A DNA stretch of 64,000 nucleotides from Sycobia sp. Sy_11 (GCA_018907035.1 JACCIC010000035.1:2134001-2198000), one strand, 5' to 3'; counted from the first letter of the stretch, positions 1-11,379 are shown. Translations and numbers: made by a program. Notes: a model not told the origin generated them from the letters alone.

Positions 1-650
1 AACAAAAGGGAATTTGATAATAGAGCTATAATTAAAAAATAAGATAGATATATCGATAGATGCAATTTATTTTATCGAAAAGTAAAAATATTTAAAGCTA
101 TAAAATCCAATATTAAAATTTCAAAATATATCAGAATAATATAGCATAGCGTATGCATGTATATCGTCCAACCAGATAAACAGCGCTATATCAAAAAATA
201 CGTTGATATTAATAATTCATATATAGTACTATAAATCCATTCATCTTCGTACATCATTATCAATACTATAAATATTATACGTATATCCAAAAATCTTATT
301 AAATGTAGTCGGAAGATAAAATGCTATAGTACCTTATATAAAGCTATAAAACGTAGAAGTAAAGTGTACTTTTCCGTAATATAATGTAGGTTTTTTTTTT
401 TTAATAACTCTCCGCATACTCAAACTTGTAACAAATTTTCCTGCAAAATTGTAGAACAACATTAAGTATTGAATACATTCGATGGAATTTTGTTATTACA
501 AATACCTGATGATTCATTTGAATTAATGTAATCATGTACAGTTGTTATCGGTTTAATTTGGCAATTAATTATTATAATAACATAATTAATATTGATTATA
601 ATTTTGATAAAGGCCGCATTTTCGAATTCCTTAAAAGTGGGCCTCCTCAT
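1..650. other. AT-rich block, no gene seen
   Basis: No coding or RNA gene is evident. A short motif, GCTATA or CTATAA, recurs roughly every 40-90 bp (for example near 24, 95, 184, 230, 262, 332 and 344). Composition shifts abruptly to CpG-rich at about 650. Confidence 0.7.
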
Positions 651-700
651 TTTTTAGCCCCGGGCTTCGTGAGTATCGAATCCGGCTCTGCTCTCGCCCG

Positions 701-704
<4 letters not shown>

Positions 705-734
<30 letters not shown>
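705..734. repeat. (TC)n microsatellite
   Basis: Fifteen perfect units at the AT-to-GC composition boundary. Confidence 0.95.
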
Positions 735-738
<4 letters not shown>

Positions 739-955
739 GGCTTTCTTAAAGGACAAAAGGTGGAAGCTCGCAGAATAAGCGCACTCCTTACAAGGCGCAC
801 TGGACGGTAACCCTGCGCGAAGATGGGAGAGGTCCGCGCGCGATTCGGCATTCCGGGGCTTTGAATCGCGGGCCTTGCCCTGCTACTCCACTCCCCCGCC
901 CCTCCTGCCGGTCATGCCCGATGCACACGTATGCTGGAATTAAATTCGCGTTCGC

Positions 956-969
956 ATACGCATACATAC

Positions 970-1015
<46 letters not shown>

Positions 1016-1042
1016 TTATATATATACACACATATATATATA
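956..1042. repeat. Compound (CATA)n-(TA)n microsatellite
   Basis: Seven CATA-type units pass into a TA array interrupted by CTTTA and ACACAC. Confidence 0.95.
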
Positions 1043-1085
1043 TGTCATATGTGCTGGCGCAGCAAACAAATCGGTCGTCGTTTAT

Positions 1086-1087
1086 TA

Positions 1088-1136
<49 letters not shown>
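1086..1136. repeat. (TA)n microsatellite
   Basis: About 25 units with a single G interruption near the start. Confidence 0.95.
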
Positions 1137-1138
<2 letters not shown>

Positions 1139-1320
1139 TAAAAAGAGACACGTGCAAACGCGCGCGGGACTCCGCGACGTAAATGAGCGCCTATTGATGT
1201 TGGCTTCCTCCATAATTCAGGGGATTTATTGACTGCCGCTGCCATTCTCACTTATATTCGCATTACGCGCATATATACCCCTTGCCGTCCGCCGCGCGAA
1301 AACAATGCGCGTTCTTTTCA

Positions 1321-1339
1321 TTTTTTTTTTTTTTTTTTT
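1321..1339. repeat. Poly-T run
   Basis: Nineteen consecutive T. Confidence 0.95.
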
Positions 1340-1800
1340 GGCTTTGTTTCTGGAAGGGACGAGGGAGGCGCGCTCCTCGTGCGGTTCGCCGGCCGCGTTG
1401 CTCAGCCCCGCGAGCGTCGACTCCTCGTTCCACCCGGGGCCGACCGGTCGCCGGGGCACTTACACGCGAAGCGATAATATATATGCTTTTTAAAAACACG
1501 TTTATAAATTCCAGCGCGCGCACGATCCTGACGTGGCCGCATTTTTTTGGCCGAGGCCCCCGCAGCTCGCGCTCGGACCGCTGCTTTAAAAAGCTTTTAG
1601 AGCCGAAATTAACGACGGCTACCTGAAAGCCCCGGGCGAAAAATAAAGATGTCGATCGGTGGAGGGTGGGGCCGAGGGTGGTGGGGGGGGGAGAGATAAA
1701 AATTAGGGAGCAGGATGGCTTGCGCGCGCGCGCGCGACTCACGAAAGCCTTAACGGACGCAATATCGAGAAGAGGAATAATGCAAGGGTTGACGATGCGC

Positions 1801-1808
1801 GCGAGTGA

Positions 1809-1848
<40 letters not shown>

Positions 1849-1990
1849 GAGAGTGTGATGGGGGAGCGGGGGAGAAGGAGAGGGTGAAAGCCTGGCACGA
1901 AGAAGGAGCAACGGAAAGGGAAGGGGGAGAAGAAGTGGGCGGAGGTGGAGAAAAAAAGGAAAGATAGAGAGAGAAAAGCGAGAATCAATG
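1801..1990. repeat. Purine-rich strand with (GA)n core
   Basis: About 190 bp almost entirely A/G on the + strand, with a regular GA array at 1811-1853. A candidate triplex-forming (H-DNA) tract and GAGA-type protein target. Confidence 0.85.
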
Positions 1991-2402
1991 CAGCGCGATG
2001 ATGGTATTTACGAGGTTCACCAGTCTCGGAACCTTATATATATCACTACATCCTCGAAAGCGACTTGCGGCCCGCGTCATTGTCAATTTTTAGCCCGGCT
2101 TTCGGCCCTCGAATTTACGATCTTTTCATTCGGTCGCCGCGAGGGTTATTTTTGCACTCCGGATGAACGTATAATATAAGTCGAGCGCGCGCGGGGACGC
2201 GAGAAAACCGGGTGGAAACGGGGGAGCGTGCGGGGGGAGGGGCGGCGGGCTCGGAACAGCACGAACGCCCGGTCCTGCCCGCTCGGTCCGCGGACCGAGA
2301 GGAGCGGTTGACGGGGGAGGAGGGGGGGGGAGGGCAGTCTTTTTTTCGGTCATTTTTATCCGGCACTAAGGCGAAGATGACTGGCTCTCTTTATTCGAGG
2401 GA

Positions 2403-2404
<2 letters not shown>

Positions 2405-2441
<37 letters not shown>
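2405..2441. repeat. (TA)n microsatellite
   Basis: Perfect array of about 18 units inside purine-rich sequence. Confidence 0.95.
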
Positions 2442-2444
<3 letters not shown>

Positions 2445-2568
2445 TTCGCGGGAGAGGTCCGGCGAAGAGCGAGCGGGTGGAGGATGAAGGCGGACAAGGG
2501 AGGGGGAAGATTTAAGTGCGAATAGGAGCGGCTCCGGTCCTGCAGTACAATCCTGCGCTGCACCAATG

Positions 2569-2592
2569 TATATATATATATATATATATATA
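2569..2592. repeat. (TA)n microsatellite
   Basis: Twelve perfect units. Confidence 0.95.
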
Positions 2593-3474
2593 ATAACCGG
2601 CCAAAAAGTCTTCTGCGAAAGGGCGCAATAAGACTGATAAAGAAAAAATTACTTCTGAGAATGTGCGCGCTGGGAGAGGAGACTGCGCTCTTCGTGTATA
2701 CGCTCTCTATATCTTAAATTGATTGGAAATACTTTGTTACAGGGGATCTTTTGCGCGTGGTAAATTGCAAATTTTTCAACTGTTACATATATATGTGTGT
2801 GTGTGGATGCGCGTGTGCGGGAGTGCGTACGAGTGTATGCACCGAATTTCTCTCTTTATTATTATTTTTTTTGTATATAGTACCGAATACTCTATAGACC
2901 CCCGTGCGCATTCCTGACTGGCTATATATTTCTGCGAAATCGTTATTACCAAATTTATGTTCATCCTTTTATATATATATATTTTATGGAAACGCGTGGC
3001 TCTTTTTTTCCTCATCCCATCAGCAGAAACTTATATATTAGTACATTTATTAAAGCAGTAAATAAATTTGCGAAATAAATCAGGTAAATTCCTAAGGTGA
3101 TAAACAAGTTGCCCGTACAATGAGCCCGGCTCGTTCGAGAACTCGTGAATAAAATTTAAATAGGTCCTAAAAACTCAAATCCACGCCTCGACATTCATAC
3201 GGATCTGCTTGAATGGTATGTATTAATACGGCGGAGAGGGCGACGCGATAAAACATTTTTCGCGCCATAATGGCGCGTAGCCACTGCGCGATGCCTCTCG
3301 TTCGTAGCGGTTGTACGGTCGGCAGAAGATGTCAGAGACCGACAAAACACGATGTAATATTCGCACGGAATTACTGTCACCGACCTCGCGGCCGATGGAG
3401 CACATCGGTTAATAAGCCAAGCAGGAAGCGGTGAATTGTCGGGGATTATTTTTTAATGAGCGTTGGTATCGTGG

Positions 3475-3478
3475 CTCT

Positions 3479-3516
<38 letters not shown>

Positions 3517-3570
3517 CTGCTTCAAAGGAGAAAAAGACAAACAATCACAACAGAGGGAGAGAGAGAGAGA
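3475..3570. repeat. Opposed (CT)n and (GA)n tracts
   Basis: CT array 3475-3516 and GA array about 3553-3570 are complementary, separated by a loop of about 36 nt. Confidence 0.9.
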
Positions 3571-3573
3571 TAG

Positions 3574-3588
3574 GAGGAGGTAAGTGCA
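3574..3588 (+). other. Isolated consensus donor-like site
   Basis: GAG|GTAAGT at 3577-3585 is a full-consensus 5' splice site, lying directly after a (GA)n tract. No credible exon is visible upstream, so it is recorded only as a donor-like sequence. Confidence 0.15.
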
Positions 3589-4600
3589 CGCGCAGCGAGC
3601 CTCCTTCGCTGGGTTCCCAAGCGATCGGTTAGCTCTCGGCTCGGTGTTCTTATCTCTCGGCGGCTCGCATCCGGCCGTCCTCATGGAATCGCAGCTCTCG
3701 CTCGGATTTCCCTGCGATTCCGAGACTCGCGCGGCTCTAATCGCTTCACGCTCGGCGTGTCGATTTTATTGGGCCTTTAAAGGGGTTACCGGACTCACGA
3801 GGTCACACCTGTCGTTCGCGAGTGCGCGTGTACGCGCGTGTACGGATACATGCATATATACACACACACACAGGCGCGCGCGTAACTCCGATGTACCTTT
3901 GCGACGATAATGCCTAATACGCGCATACTGCCGCGCGCCGAGGACGGCTCTTATATGATTCATCCGATAAGCGCCGGCGCAAACGGTTCTTTACGTTGCA
4001 TCGCGCGATCGTTCAAGGCCATGCCCGTATCGGCTCGTCACCTTCAATCACCTCCTACGCATTGACTCCTTGTACGAAAATAAACAACAAAAAAAGAAGG
4101 AAGACTTTAACTGCAGCATATGCGTTTTTTCTCGTATAGAAATCTGAAATCCCCGATTTTTAAATTAGCCACTGATTCGTGGCCGTCTCTTTTGACGCAG
4201 CACAGGTGCTGCACGCGCATCGAGCTCTGTTTCGTTTTGACAAAAAAAAAAATCGTTTTTCTTTCTACTTGTACATTTAGCGAGATACGACAAAGAAGCG
4301 TAACGGTACATTGTTGTTTGAAAAAATGGGCGAGTCACTTGCTAAAAAAATACGGACACCGCAATTTCATTTGAATTTTCCAGCTAATGCGCGTATATGC
4401 GGAGTCAATTCCAAGCTTGTCATTTATCACGAAACAGGTGGAAAATGAATTAGCCGAAAGAAATGGACTAAAGTGAATTTGTATATATATATAACCACTG
4501 GTTTCCGGTATTATTTTTCAGTCGTTCTATAATTGTCAACGTCGACGTTAAATGGAAACCATTATCTCGAGTGCTCTATTTTTATTAATATCATCGCTGA

Positions 4601-4603
<3 letters not shown>

Positions 4604-4671
<68 letters not shown>

Positions 4672-4680
4672 ATATATATA
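4604..4680. repeat. Compound (GT)n-(TATG)n-(TA)n
   Basis: GT array of about 25 units decays into TATGTG and then TA at its 3' end. Confidence 0.95.
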
Positions 4681-4889
4681 GGTGAGTAAATTCATTACCA
4701 AGAATTAATGCATGCCCGCACAGTCTCCCGGTCATACCCCGAGCAATAATGCTGGGACATAAATCAGTCGGACAAATCGATAGAATAATCCCAATGGAGG
4801 GGCAATAATATAAACAATCAATCGCTCGCGAATTTTTCGCGCATTTTCAATCGACCGCGCTTATCTCTCTCGCTTCCTCCCTTTCTCGA

Positions 4890-4896
4890 TCTCTCT

Positions 4897-4927
<31 letters not shown>

Positions 4928-4932
4928 GTCTC
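4890..4932. repeat. (CT)n microsatellite
   Basis: CT units with single-base interruptions; wider CT-rich context from 4861. Confidence 0.9.
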
Positions 4933-5556
4933 ACCTCTGCCTCGACTTGGGCCGCCATGCCGCTAGATAGACGATAAATCGCCGCGCGGCCTCGCCGTGG
5001 AAGGCGGCCTAATAGAGAGAAAGAGAGATGGAGCTCTATTCAGAGATAGCTCGACACGCGGCTATTCTCCCTCCCTCTCCGCCTCCCCCTAGTCTCGCTC
5101 ATACGCCGCGCCGATGTACGCGTCCCGGGGCTCGCGGCGCGGAATCTCCCGCGCCGCGCGCTCTGGCCGGCGACCCCGCCGGTATATTACGATTCGTCTT
5201 GGATTTCAGCGCCTCACCGTCCGCTCTTAATCACGGCCGTATCGTATAGATATCCAGGCAACCCCCTCCACCGCCGAACCCCGAGCGATCGCCCGCGGGC
5301 GGCGCGAATCTGGATCGATTCGCGCGCGCGGAGCTCGTGGGGGAGAGGACTTTGCGGGCATGGGACTTTGCGCGCGAATCCCGCGCAGGGGTTGCCGGAA
5401 GTCGGGCATTATCCGACCTGGGCACGGACGCGGCAACGCATTAGTCATCGCGCGAGCCTACGCGGCGAGCGTTCTCCCCCCCCCCCCTCACTCTCTCTAT
5501 CTCTCGCTCTCGCGACTTCGAGACCCTCGACGCCTGCATTTTTCTCCCCTGTATCC

Positions 5557-5557
<1 letters not shown>

Positions 5558-5595
<38 letters not shown>

Positions 5596-5597
5596 TC
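5558..5597. repeat. (CT)n microsatellite
   Basis: About 19 units, then CCCTCTCGG. Confidence 0.95.
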
Positions 5598-5814
5598 GGT
5601 CTCGCTCGCGCGCGCACGCTAACCGGCGCGCTACCGGGGCGCGCTTTATTACAAGCGAGGCGCGCGAGGTACGAGTGCGGTCGCGCATTTGTCGAAGGTT
5701 GGCGGGGCTTTCTCACGCGGGCGGACAGAGAGGGGAAGACGGGGCAACTTTTAATCATACGGTAGAGATCGTGGGCGAAAATGACGGGCTGGAAGAGACA
5801 GCGGGGATTCGTAA

Positions 5815-5829
5815 TTTTTTTTTCTTTTG

Positions 5830-5856
<27 letters not shown>
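5815..5856. repeat. Poly-T tract
   Basis: T run of 42 positions with two short interruptions; the last 26 are pure T. Confidence 0.95.
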
Positions 5857-5860
<4 letters not shown>

Positions 5861-6388
5861 AACGATGCTAGAGAAGCTCGGTGTAATCTTGTATAATACG
5901 TCGTAATGACTTAATGCGAAACTGATCCGAGCAGGGAGTGATCCGAGGTCGCGGTAATTATATAACACGAAGAAGTTGCACGCGTAAGCGAGGACGCGCG
6001 CGGTGAAGGGAAAATTTGTCGAATCTCTAAGGTTTTTCGGTCTAAACGAATCGTGAAAGAAAAAATTCGAAAATCTCAATGCGATTTTAGTTTTTCACAT
6101 CGATCCTCTACATACATGCGAAATCTCTTCATTTCCAATTGGGAAATAAATTTTATTCGATATGTCCTGCGAAAAGAGCGGATTCAATTTGTTCGCCGTG
6201 ATCTTTTTTCGTGCGTTCTCATATGGTGAGGAACGGTTCGTCGGTTATGCCGCCGATAGTATGTAAAACAAGAAGTCGAAGTGACGTCTTGTTTAAGATA
6301 AGACACGATATCATTGCGGGTTCATTGCCATCTGCATATATTACATATATCGATATCTGCGATGAGGAACGGTCTAGCCAAACGAGGA

Positions 6389-6415
6389 ATATATATATAT
6401 ATATATACATATATA
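6389..6415. repeat. (TA)n microsatellite
   Basis: Short array with one C interruption. Confidence 0.9.
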
Positions 6416-6665
6416 ACCATCGTGGAAAGCGAGTTGGACAGGAAGTGGAAGAGGGAAAGGCGAAGGAGGATAAAACTAGGCGGAAAAATAAAAAGACGGA
6501 TGGATAATTGAGATAAGAGAAGAGCGAGGGCGCAAAAGTGAGAGACAGAGGGAGAGGTGAAGAGAGTGAGTGAGATGGGGGGGAATCGATGGGGCATAGA
6601 GAGCCGATACCGAAAGCAAGCTGCTGGTTTCTATTTCTATGCCCCCAGGCGTGCGTTTGTATCTG

Positions 6666-6668
<3 letters not shown>

Positions 6669-6702
<34 letters not shown>
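6669..6702. repeat. (TA)n microsatellite
   Basis: About 17 perfect units. Confidence 0.95.
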
Positions 6703-6705
<3 letters not shown>

Positions 6706-6760
6706 CTATAGAGGGATTGATGCGCGAAGCAGCAGCAGCTCGGGCATGCGGCCGCGCGGA

Positions 6761-6810
6761 TTTACGAGGCGCGCCGCGCGCGCTCTTTTCCCTTTTTTGC
6801 AGGTAAAAGA
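6761..6810 (+). promoter_or_regulatory. Weaker recursive-splice-like site
   Basis: A strong pyrimidine tract (6782-6798, almost all T and C) ends in GCAG at 6799-6802 and is followed at once by GTAAAA. The acceptor half is good; the donor half lacks the usual G at +5. A possible branch point (TTTAC) lies at 6761-6765. It is on the same strand as the two better sites at 18613|18614 and 46415|46416 but in a CpG-rich block. It could equally be a plain acceptor-like sequence arising from the CT-rich background. Confidence 0.3.
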
Positions 6811-7029
6811 ATAAATAGAGATATAGCGCGGGGATTCCGTTTTCTCGGTATAAGGCGTAATCGATATGTAAACTAAACTCTCGAGGGCGTATAGAGCAGA
6901 AGCTGCGGTTGGATGGGGGATGAGGGAGGAGGGGAAGTGGAGGCGAGGAAGTGCGTTGAATGAATATCTGCAAAAGCACGCGAATTCCGAAGGAGTTCCC
7001 GCGCGCGAGTAAAATTATACTCCCCGACG

Positions 7030-7055
7030 ATATATATATATATATATATATATAT
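7030..7055. repeat. (TA)n microsatellite
   Basis: About 13 perfect units. Confidence 0.95.
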
Positions 7056-7272
7056 GTAGGCATGCAAAACGCAATAGAGCTCTCTGGCTGCTTTTGTCGT
7101 GGAGGAGAATGAGAGAGAGAGACAGAAACAGAGAGGGTAGATAGAAAGGGAGAACCACTCTGCAACTTCGCAAGAAGAGATTTCTTCTCTTTTTTTTCCA
7201 CTTGATCGATTGGAACGAAGGGCCGATCGTTAGCCGATCCTTTTGAATTAACCCGCCGGAATCGAACTACAC

Positions 7273-7276
<4 letters not shown>

Positions 7277-7307
<31 letters not shown>
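7277..7307. repeat. (TA)n microsatellite
   Basis: About 15 units ending in ATACCG. Confidence 0.95.
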
Positions 7308-7309
<2 letters not shown>

Positions 7310-7428
7310 CCGCGTGGGGAGAGCACGAGCCCGGGGGGATCGCGCCCCCGGGCCCCAATGACCGCGAAAGGGAAAGGGAGAATTACAAAAGGGAGAGAAA
7401 TTCCCTGGCTCGAGAGCATTCTCGCTGG

Positions 7429-7446
7429 CGCGCGCGCGCGCGCGTT
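7429..7446. repeat. (CG)n tract
   Basis: About eight GC/CG units, a potential Z-DNA former. Confidence 0.9.
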
Positions 7447-7794
7447 AGCCAGGAGACGACTGAGAGGCGAGCCGCGTGGTACTCTGGCGGTACCGCCGTC
7501 GGGCGCAATGGGGGGGGGGAGGGGAGCGGGGGTCACTGACTCTAACGAGAGTATATTGTCGACCTTTCCCGCGTCCCTCGCCGGCCTTGCTTCTTTTTGT
7601 CGGCCGGTGCCTGCCCGTGCCGCGCGCATCCCTCGCTCGATGCGCGCGCGCGCGTCTTCCCTCGACACTTGCGGGCCCACGGTCGCGGGCGCGAGCCTTT
7701 TGTCTCTCGTTGCCGACGCCGCAGCCGCGCGCCCGGCGCGGGCAAGCAAACACCTGAGCTCTCAGCGCTTAGCGCGTTCTTATATATGTATATG

Positions 7795-7796
<2 letters not shown>

Positions 7797-7870
<74 letters not shown>
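7797..7870. repeat. (GT)n microsatellite
   Basis: The longest GT array here, about 36 perfect units. Confidence 0.97.
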
Positions 7871-7872
<2 letters not shown>

Positions 7873-8202
7873 GATACACGCGTATATACGTAACAACTCT
7901 CGCAAATGCTTTCGCTACCAACTGTTTGCTGGGACTGAGAGGTGCGATGATGATGTGTGTGTCCAAGCTCGCAGCTTTCAACTCTTTCAACGGTCAATGC
8001 GTGGACACGAGATTCTCGTATCCCTACAAATTTTATCGAATTAAAAAACTGCTTTCTTTTTCAATACTCTTTTTTCAGATTTAATTGTCATAATATCCAC
8101 TGTGATTCACTGAACTGTGATATTGTATTTCTATAACTAACAAGGAGCAGCTCACCTCATCGATAACCTTATATATATATATATGTGACTGAAGATCAAA
8201 AA

Positions 8203-8268
8203 CTATTAAATATAACATTTTTATATTATAATATTTTTATATTATAATAATTTAACTATTAAATATAA
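8203..8268. repeat. Short direct repeat flanking the foldback element
   Basis: CTATTAAATATAA occurs at 8203-8215 and again at 8256-8268, separated by a partly palindromic TTATATTATAATA sequence. AT-rich filler; possibly slippage. Confidence 0.6.
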
Positions 8269-8315
8269 TTAAATTTTTTTATTCAATTCCACCTTGTTTG
8301 TCAATACTTTTAAGT

Positions 8316-9129
8316 AAATACTGTATCAAAATAATAAATTTCTACTTTATTATGACATATACAGTTACTCGTGAATATGGACATTTTATGCTTTCTCGGT
8401 ACTTCAATATCTTCAAATATTTTCTTAGCTGAAGAGCATAACATTCATTTTTTTCATGTTGTTCCTAACTGATCTCTTCTTATTTAAGAATAGAATGAAT
8501 TTTTTAAATGTTTTAAGAAATTTAAATAATTAGCGAATAAAATTTTCCAATATTTCTAAATATTTACATCCTATTCAAATCTTAATGATTGACATAATTT
8601 TTAAATCTTAAATGTATTATATAAGGTTTGAATACTAAAAAAATGAATAAATTGAAATAACTCACTATGAATTCAATTATTATGTACAAATCAATATTAA
8701 AAAATGGTTTAAAAAATCATCGTAAAACGAATATTAATATAATGAATATTTTAATAAATTATCATAGTATTCAATTCATTAATACTATGTATTTATTAAA
8801 ATATTCACTTTATTACTATTAGTTTTTACGATTGTTTTTTAAATTATTTTTTAATAATGATTTATACATAATAATTTAAGCCATAGTGAGTTATTAAGTA
8901 TTTCTATTTATTCATTGTTTTGTATTCAAACCTTATATATTTGAAAATTTGAATCGTTAATTATTTAAATTTCCTAAAAAAATTTTAAAAAGTCGCTTAA
9001 TTTAAAATAATTCTAATTTCAAATAGCAACAGATCAGTTGAAGTAGCGAAAAAGCATAAAATGTTCATATCTACGAGTAACTGTATATGCAATAATAAAT
9101 TAGAGCTTTATTATTTCGATGCAATATTT
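8316..9129. repeat. Large imperfect inverted repeat (foldback/MITE-like)
   Basis: The left arm starts at 8316 and the right arm ends at 9129; the axis is near 8775. By eye the arms match strongly along most of their length. Examples are the CATATACAGTTACTCG block near 8353-8370 against its complement near 9075-9092, the AAGGTTTGAATAC block near 8622-8636 against its complement near 8925-8938, and a central perfect match 8744-8759 with 8791-8806. The left arm is about 105 bp longer because of two extra segments. There is no transposase frame, the sequence is AT-rich, and I could not fix a target-site duplication. It resembles a non-autonomous foldback/MITE element; transcribed, it would form a long hairpin RNA. 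Confidence 0.85.
8370..8465. repeat. Nested inverted copy inside the left arm
   Basis: Within the left arm, a segment near 8376-8408 (ACATTTTATGCTT...ACTTCA) has a shorter inverted, diverged copy near 8430-8449 (TGAAGAGCATAACATTCAT). It lies in the roughly 60 bp that are absent from the right arm, so part of the arm asymmetry may be a later local inverted duplication. Confidence 0.45.
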
Positions 9130-9960
9130 GTACGGTAAGGTTTTTAGTTTTTTGTTTTATTTAATACATTTGTCACCTTCTGGAGGAAATTTTTTCTCCG
9201 GTAATGTGAGTCTCTCCTTTCATGTAATTATTAATATGATTATAATTATTACAGTGAAGTTAATTTTTTCTATTTATACTATATTTATCTATATTTACAA
9301 AATTCACTTATTGTTTTTTGAATAAAATTATAGTCTGCAAAATCCATTTATCTATCCACCACCTTTATCTGGCCTCTTTCATCCAGTCAATGATTTTAAA
9401 TTCCTCCCTAATGTTTATACAAACGTGAAAAAAGCGCTTAATCCTTCAAGTAAACAATTTCAACAAAGGAAAAAACAAAAAAAAACAGCAGATCCGGGTC
9501 AGATAAACAAAAATATTTTCGTACGCAGCAATTTCGTCTTATAACAATTACGACGGCCAAATCCGAGGCGGGAGAATACGATATGGAGCAAGAATCGTAT
9601 ATGTACTTTTACATACGATTATATATAAATATATACACAAATATATAGGTGCAAAAGTAGGTCGGGTCAAGACCGCGACCAACTGCGGGGCGCGGTGCAG
9701 TGGCACTTGACACAATAAATTAAAGTCCTTCCAGCGAGCACGGGAGGGGGGGGGAGGGAGGGGTCTGGGGGAGCCTTCCGTCTCCGGCTGTCCGGTAATC
9801 CATACGTATATAGGGAAAGCGCGTACAGCCCATATACAAGATCCCCACCGCCACACCGAGCGCGCACGTACACGGTCGTTTTCGCTTCGCTTCCAGTTCG
9901 TGCGCCACAATTCGAGTCGGGTCACGCGTCAGCTCGGCTTTGCCCGGCTCGCGGAGCCGC

Positions 9961-9975
9961 GGGGGGGGGGGGGGG
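9961..9975. repeat. Poly-G run
   Basis: Fifteen consecutive G following a CGGAGCCGC context. Confidence 0.95.
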
Positions 9976-10950
9976 AGGAGCCCATCCTAATGCATTCCTC
10001 CGTCGTCCGCGCCGAAATGCACTTACCACGGCTCGATCGAGCTCCGACGCGAACCCGCTAACGAAATTACGAAATGTCTAATCCCAGGCCGGAGCCGTGT
10101 AATGTGTATTTCGAGCGATCTCGCGGACCCAGGAAATCGGAGGAGTGCGCGCGCGCTCGTACACATGCCTCTTCCGGTAATCCCCTCGAGCCTTGCGCCC
10201 GTATGTAAATAATCGAGGTGGATCTTCTTCTGGTAATATCCGTCAGTGAAAGTTGTGTATGATTTCTTTTTTTTCCGTCGGCGGCCATTATTCAGCGTTT
10301 AGTCTCGGATGGTGTGAAAGTAAGCGATAGTTACTTTGTGCCAAGTCAGCTTAGTTTACAAAAAAATTTACTAATCTGATAATGAATTATAATGGTAATG
10401 AATTTTACAACCGATAATAATTTTTTTTTTTCCAATTCTGAATACAAAGTAACGAAGATCGACGCGATACAAGGTACAATGTATTAGGCTTTTGTTAAAT
10501 TTTTTCATATAATTGGGGTGAGTTATTTTTTTAATTGCAGTACTAATTTAAAATTTTACAATATCACCAAAAAATTTATCAGAAATTACTAATATAATAT
10601 TACATTAAAATCATAACAATATTTCTCGTTTAATTGAATAATGTAAATATGTAAGAAAAGTAGGTATTGCCTTAAAAATTAAAAACATCGATTCTTAAAT
10701 ATCGCACCTCATACTATTTTATCGTTCCTCCCAAATACGTAGGGACATTTTTCAAAAATTATTTGAAAGATTCATTGCTACCGGGGAGGGAAAGTGTTAA
10801 GTAAATTAATTTCTATTTCAAATCCGACAACATAAAAAAGATCAATCATGACCATAGTCCCAAAGGAGAAGATCTAAATAAATAATCAAAGAGAAGAAAA
10901 AATACCACCAAAAACATAAATTTAAAAGCGTAAAAAGTCGTTTTTTCTGG

Positions 10951-10952
10951 AC

Positions 10953-10988
<36 letters not shown>
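10951..10988. repeat. (CA)n microsatellite
   Basis: CA array with one CG interruption inside an AT-rich block. Confidence 0.95.
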
Positions 10989-10989
<1 letters not shown>

Positions 10990-11379
10990 ATCACAGACAC
11001 GTGGAAACATGTAATCGTTACAATTCCTTTTGAAGGCGGCAGGTCTAAAAGGGGATTATTCAAGGGGGCACAATTAAGAAATGATTGCTTTTTTTCAATG
11101 CCCATATATAACGCATTCTGCAAAGAGCTATATACGGCTATATTATTACAAAATATCATTAAGCCTTACATGATATATATATATTTATAAATTTTTTTTC
11201 CTCCAGGCGACTCATTGTAATTTATAATTCCCCAATAAACTTTTTCTCGGGACCCATTAAATTAACGACCGCGGAGGATCTAATAAGAAGGCTTATTAAC
11301 ATTTAAGATCCGCGAGAGATGTATAAGGTGGCCTCTTGTAAGAAACAAATAGAGGTGCCACGTATGTGTGTCTGTGTGT

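Larger units (their letters stand above)
651..4680. other. GC-rich to mixed microsatellite block, no gene seen
   Basis: CpG-rich non-coding sequence to about 2640, then mixed composition. It includes a purine-rich strand at about 1801-1990, several (TA)n arrays and opposed CT/GA tracts near 3500. Open frames here are translations of repeats or chance GC-rich frames. Confidence 0.7.
4681..8150. other. CpG-rich microsatellite block, no gene seen
   Basis: Contains CT, TA, GT, poly-T and (CG)n tracts and the weak ratchet-like site at 6802|6803. A purine-rich strand runs about 6475-6600. An acceptor-like TTTTTTCAG ends at 8078 with nothing exon-like after it. Confidence 0.7.
8151..9560. other. 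AT-rich block holding the foldback element
   Basis: Outside the inverted repeat (8316-9129) there is unremarkable AT-rich sequence; the short frame at 9119-9325 has no recognisable features. Confidence 0.7.
9561..11290. other. CpG-rich block then AT-rich block, no gene seen
   Basis: 9561-10300 is CpG-rich with a 15-base G run. 10301-11290 is AT-rich with one (CA)n tract. GTTACTTTGT near 10329 has its complement ACAAAGTAAC near 10445, a short spaced inverted repeat. Confidence 0.65.

Noticed and set aside
1263..1988. 241-codon minus-strand open frame
   Set aside because: Mostly the translation of a purine-rich strand and a poly-T run; Ser/Leu repeats reflect the GA array.
6476..7201. 241-codon minus-strand open frame
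   Set aside because: Contains three (TA)n arrays translated as alternating Ile/Tyr and a purine-rich tract; no domain.
8041..8084. Strong acceptor-like tract ending in CAG at 8078
   Set aside because: No open frame and no donor follows within a plausible exon length; sits at the edge of an AT-rich block.
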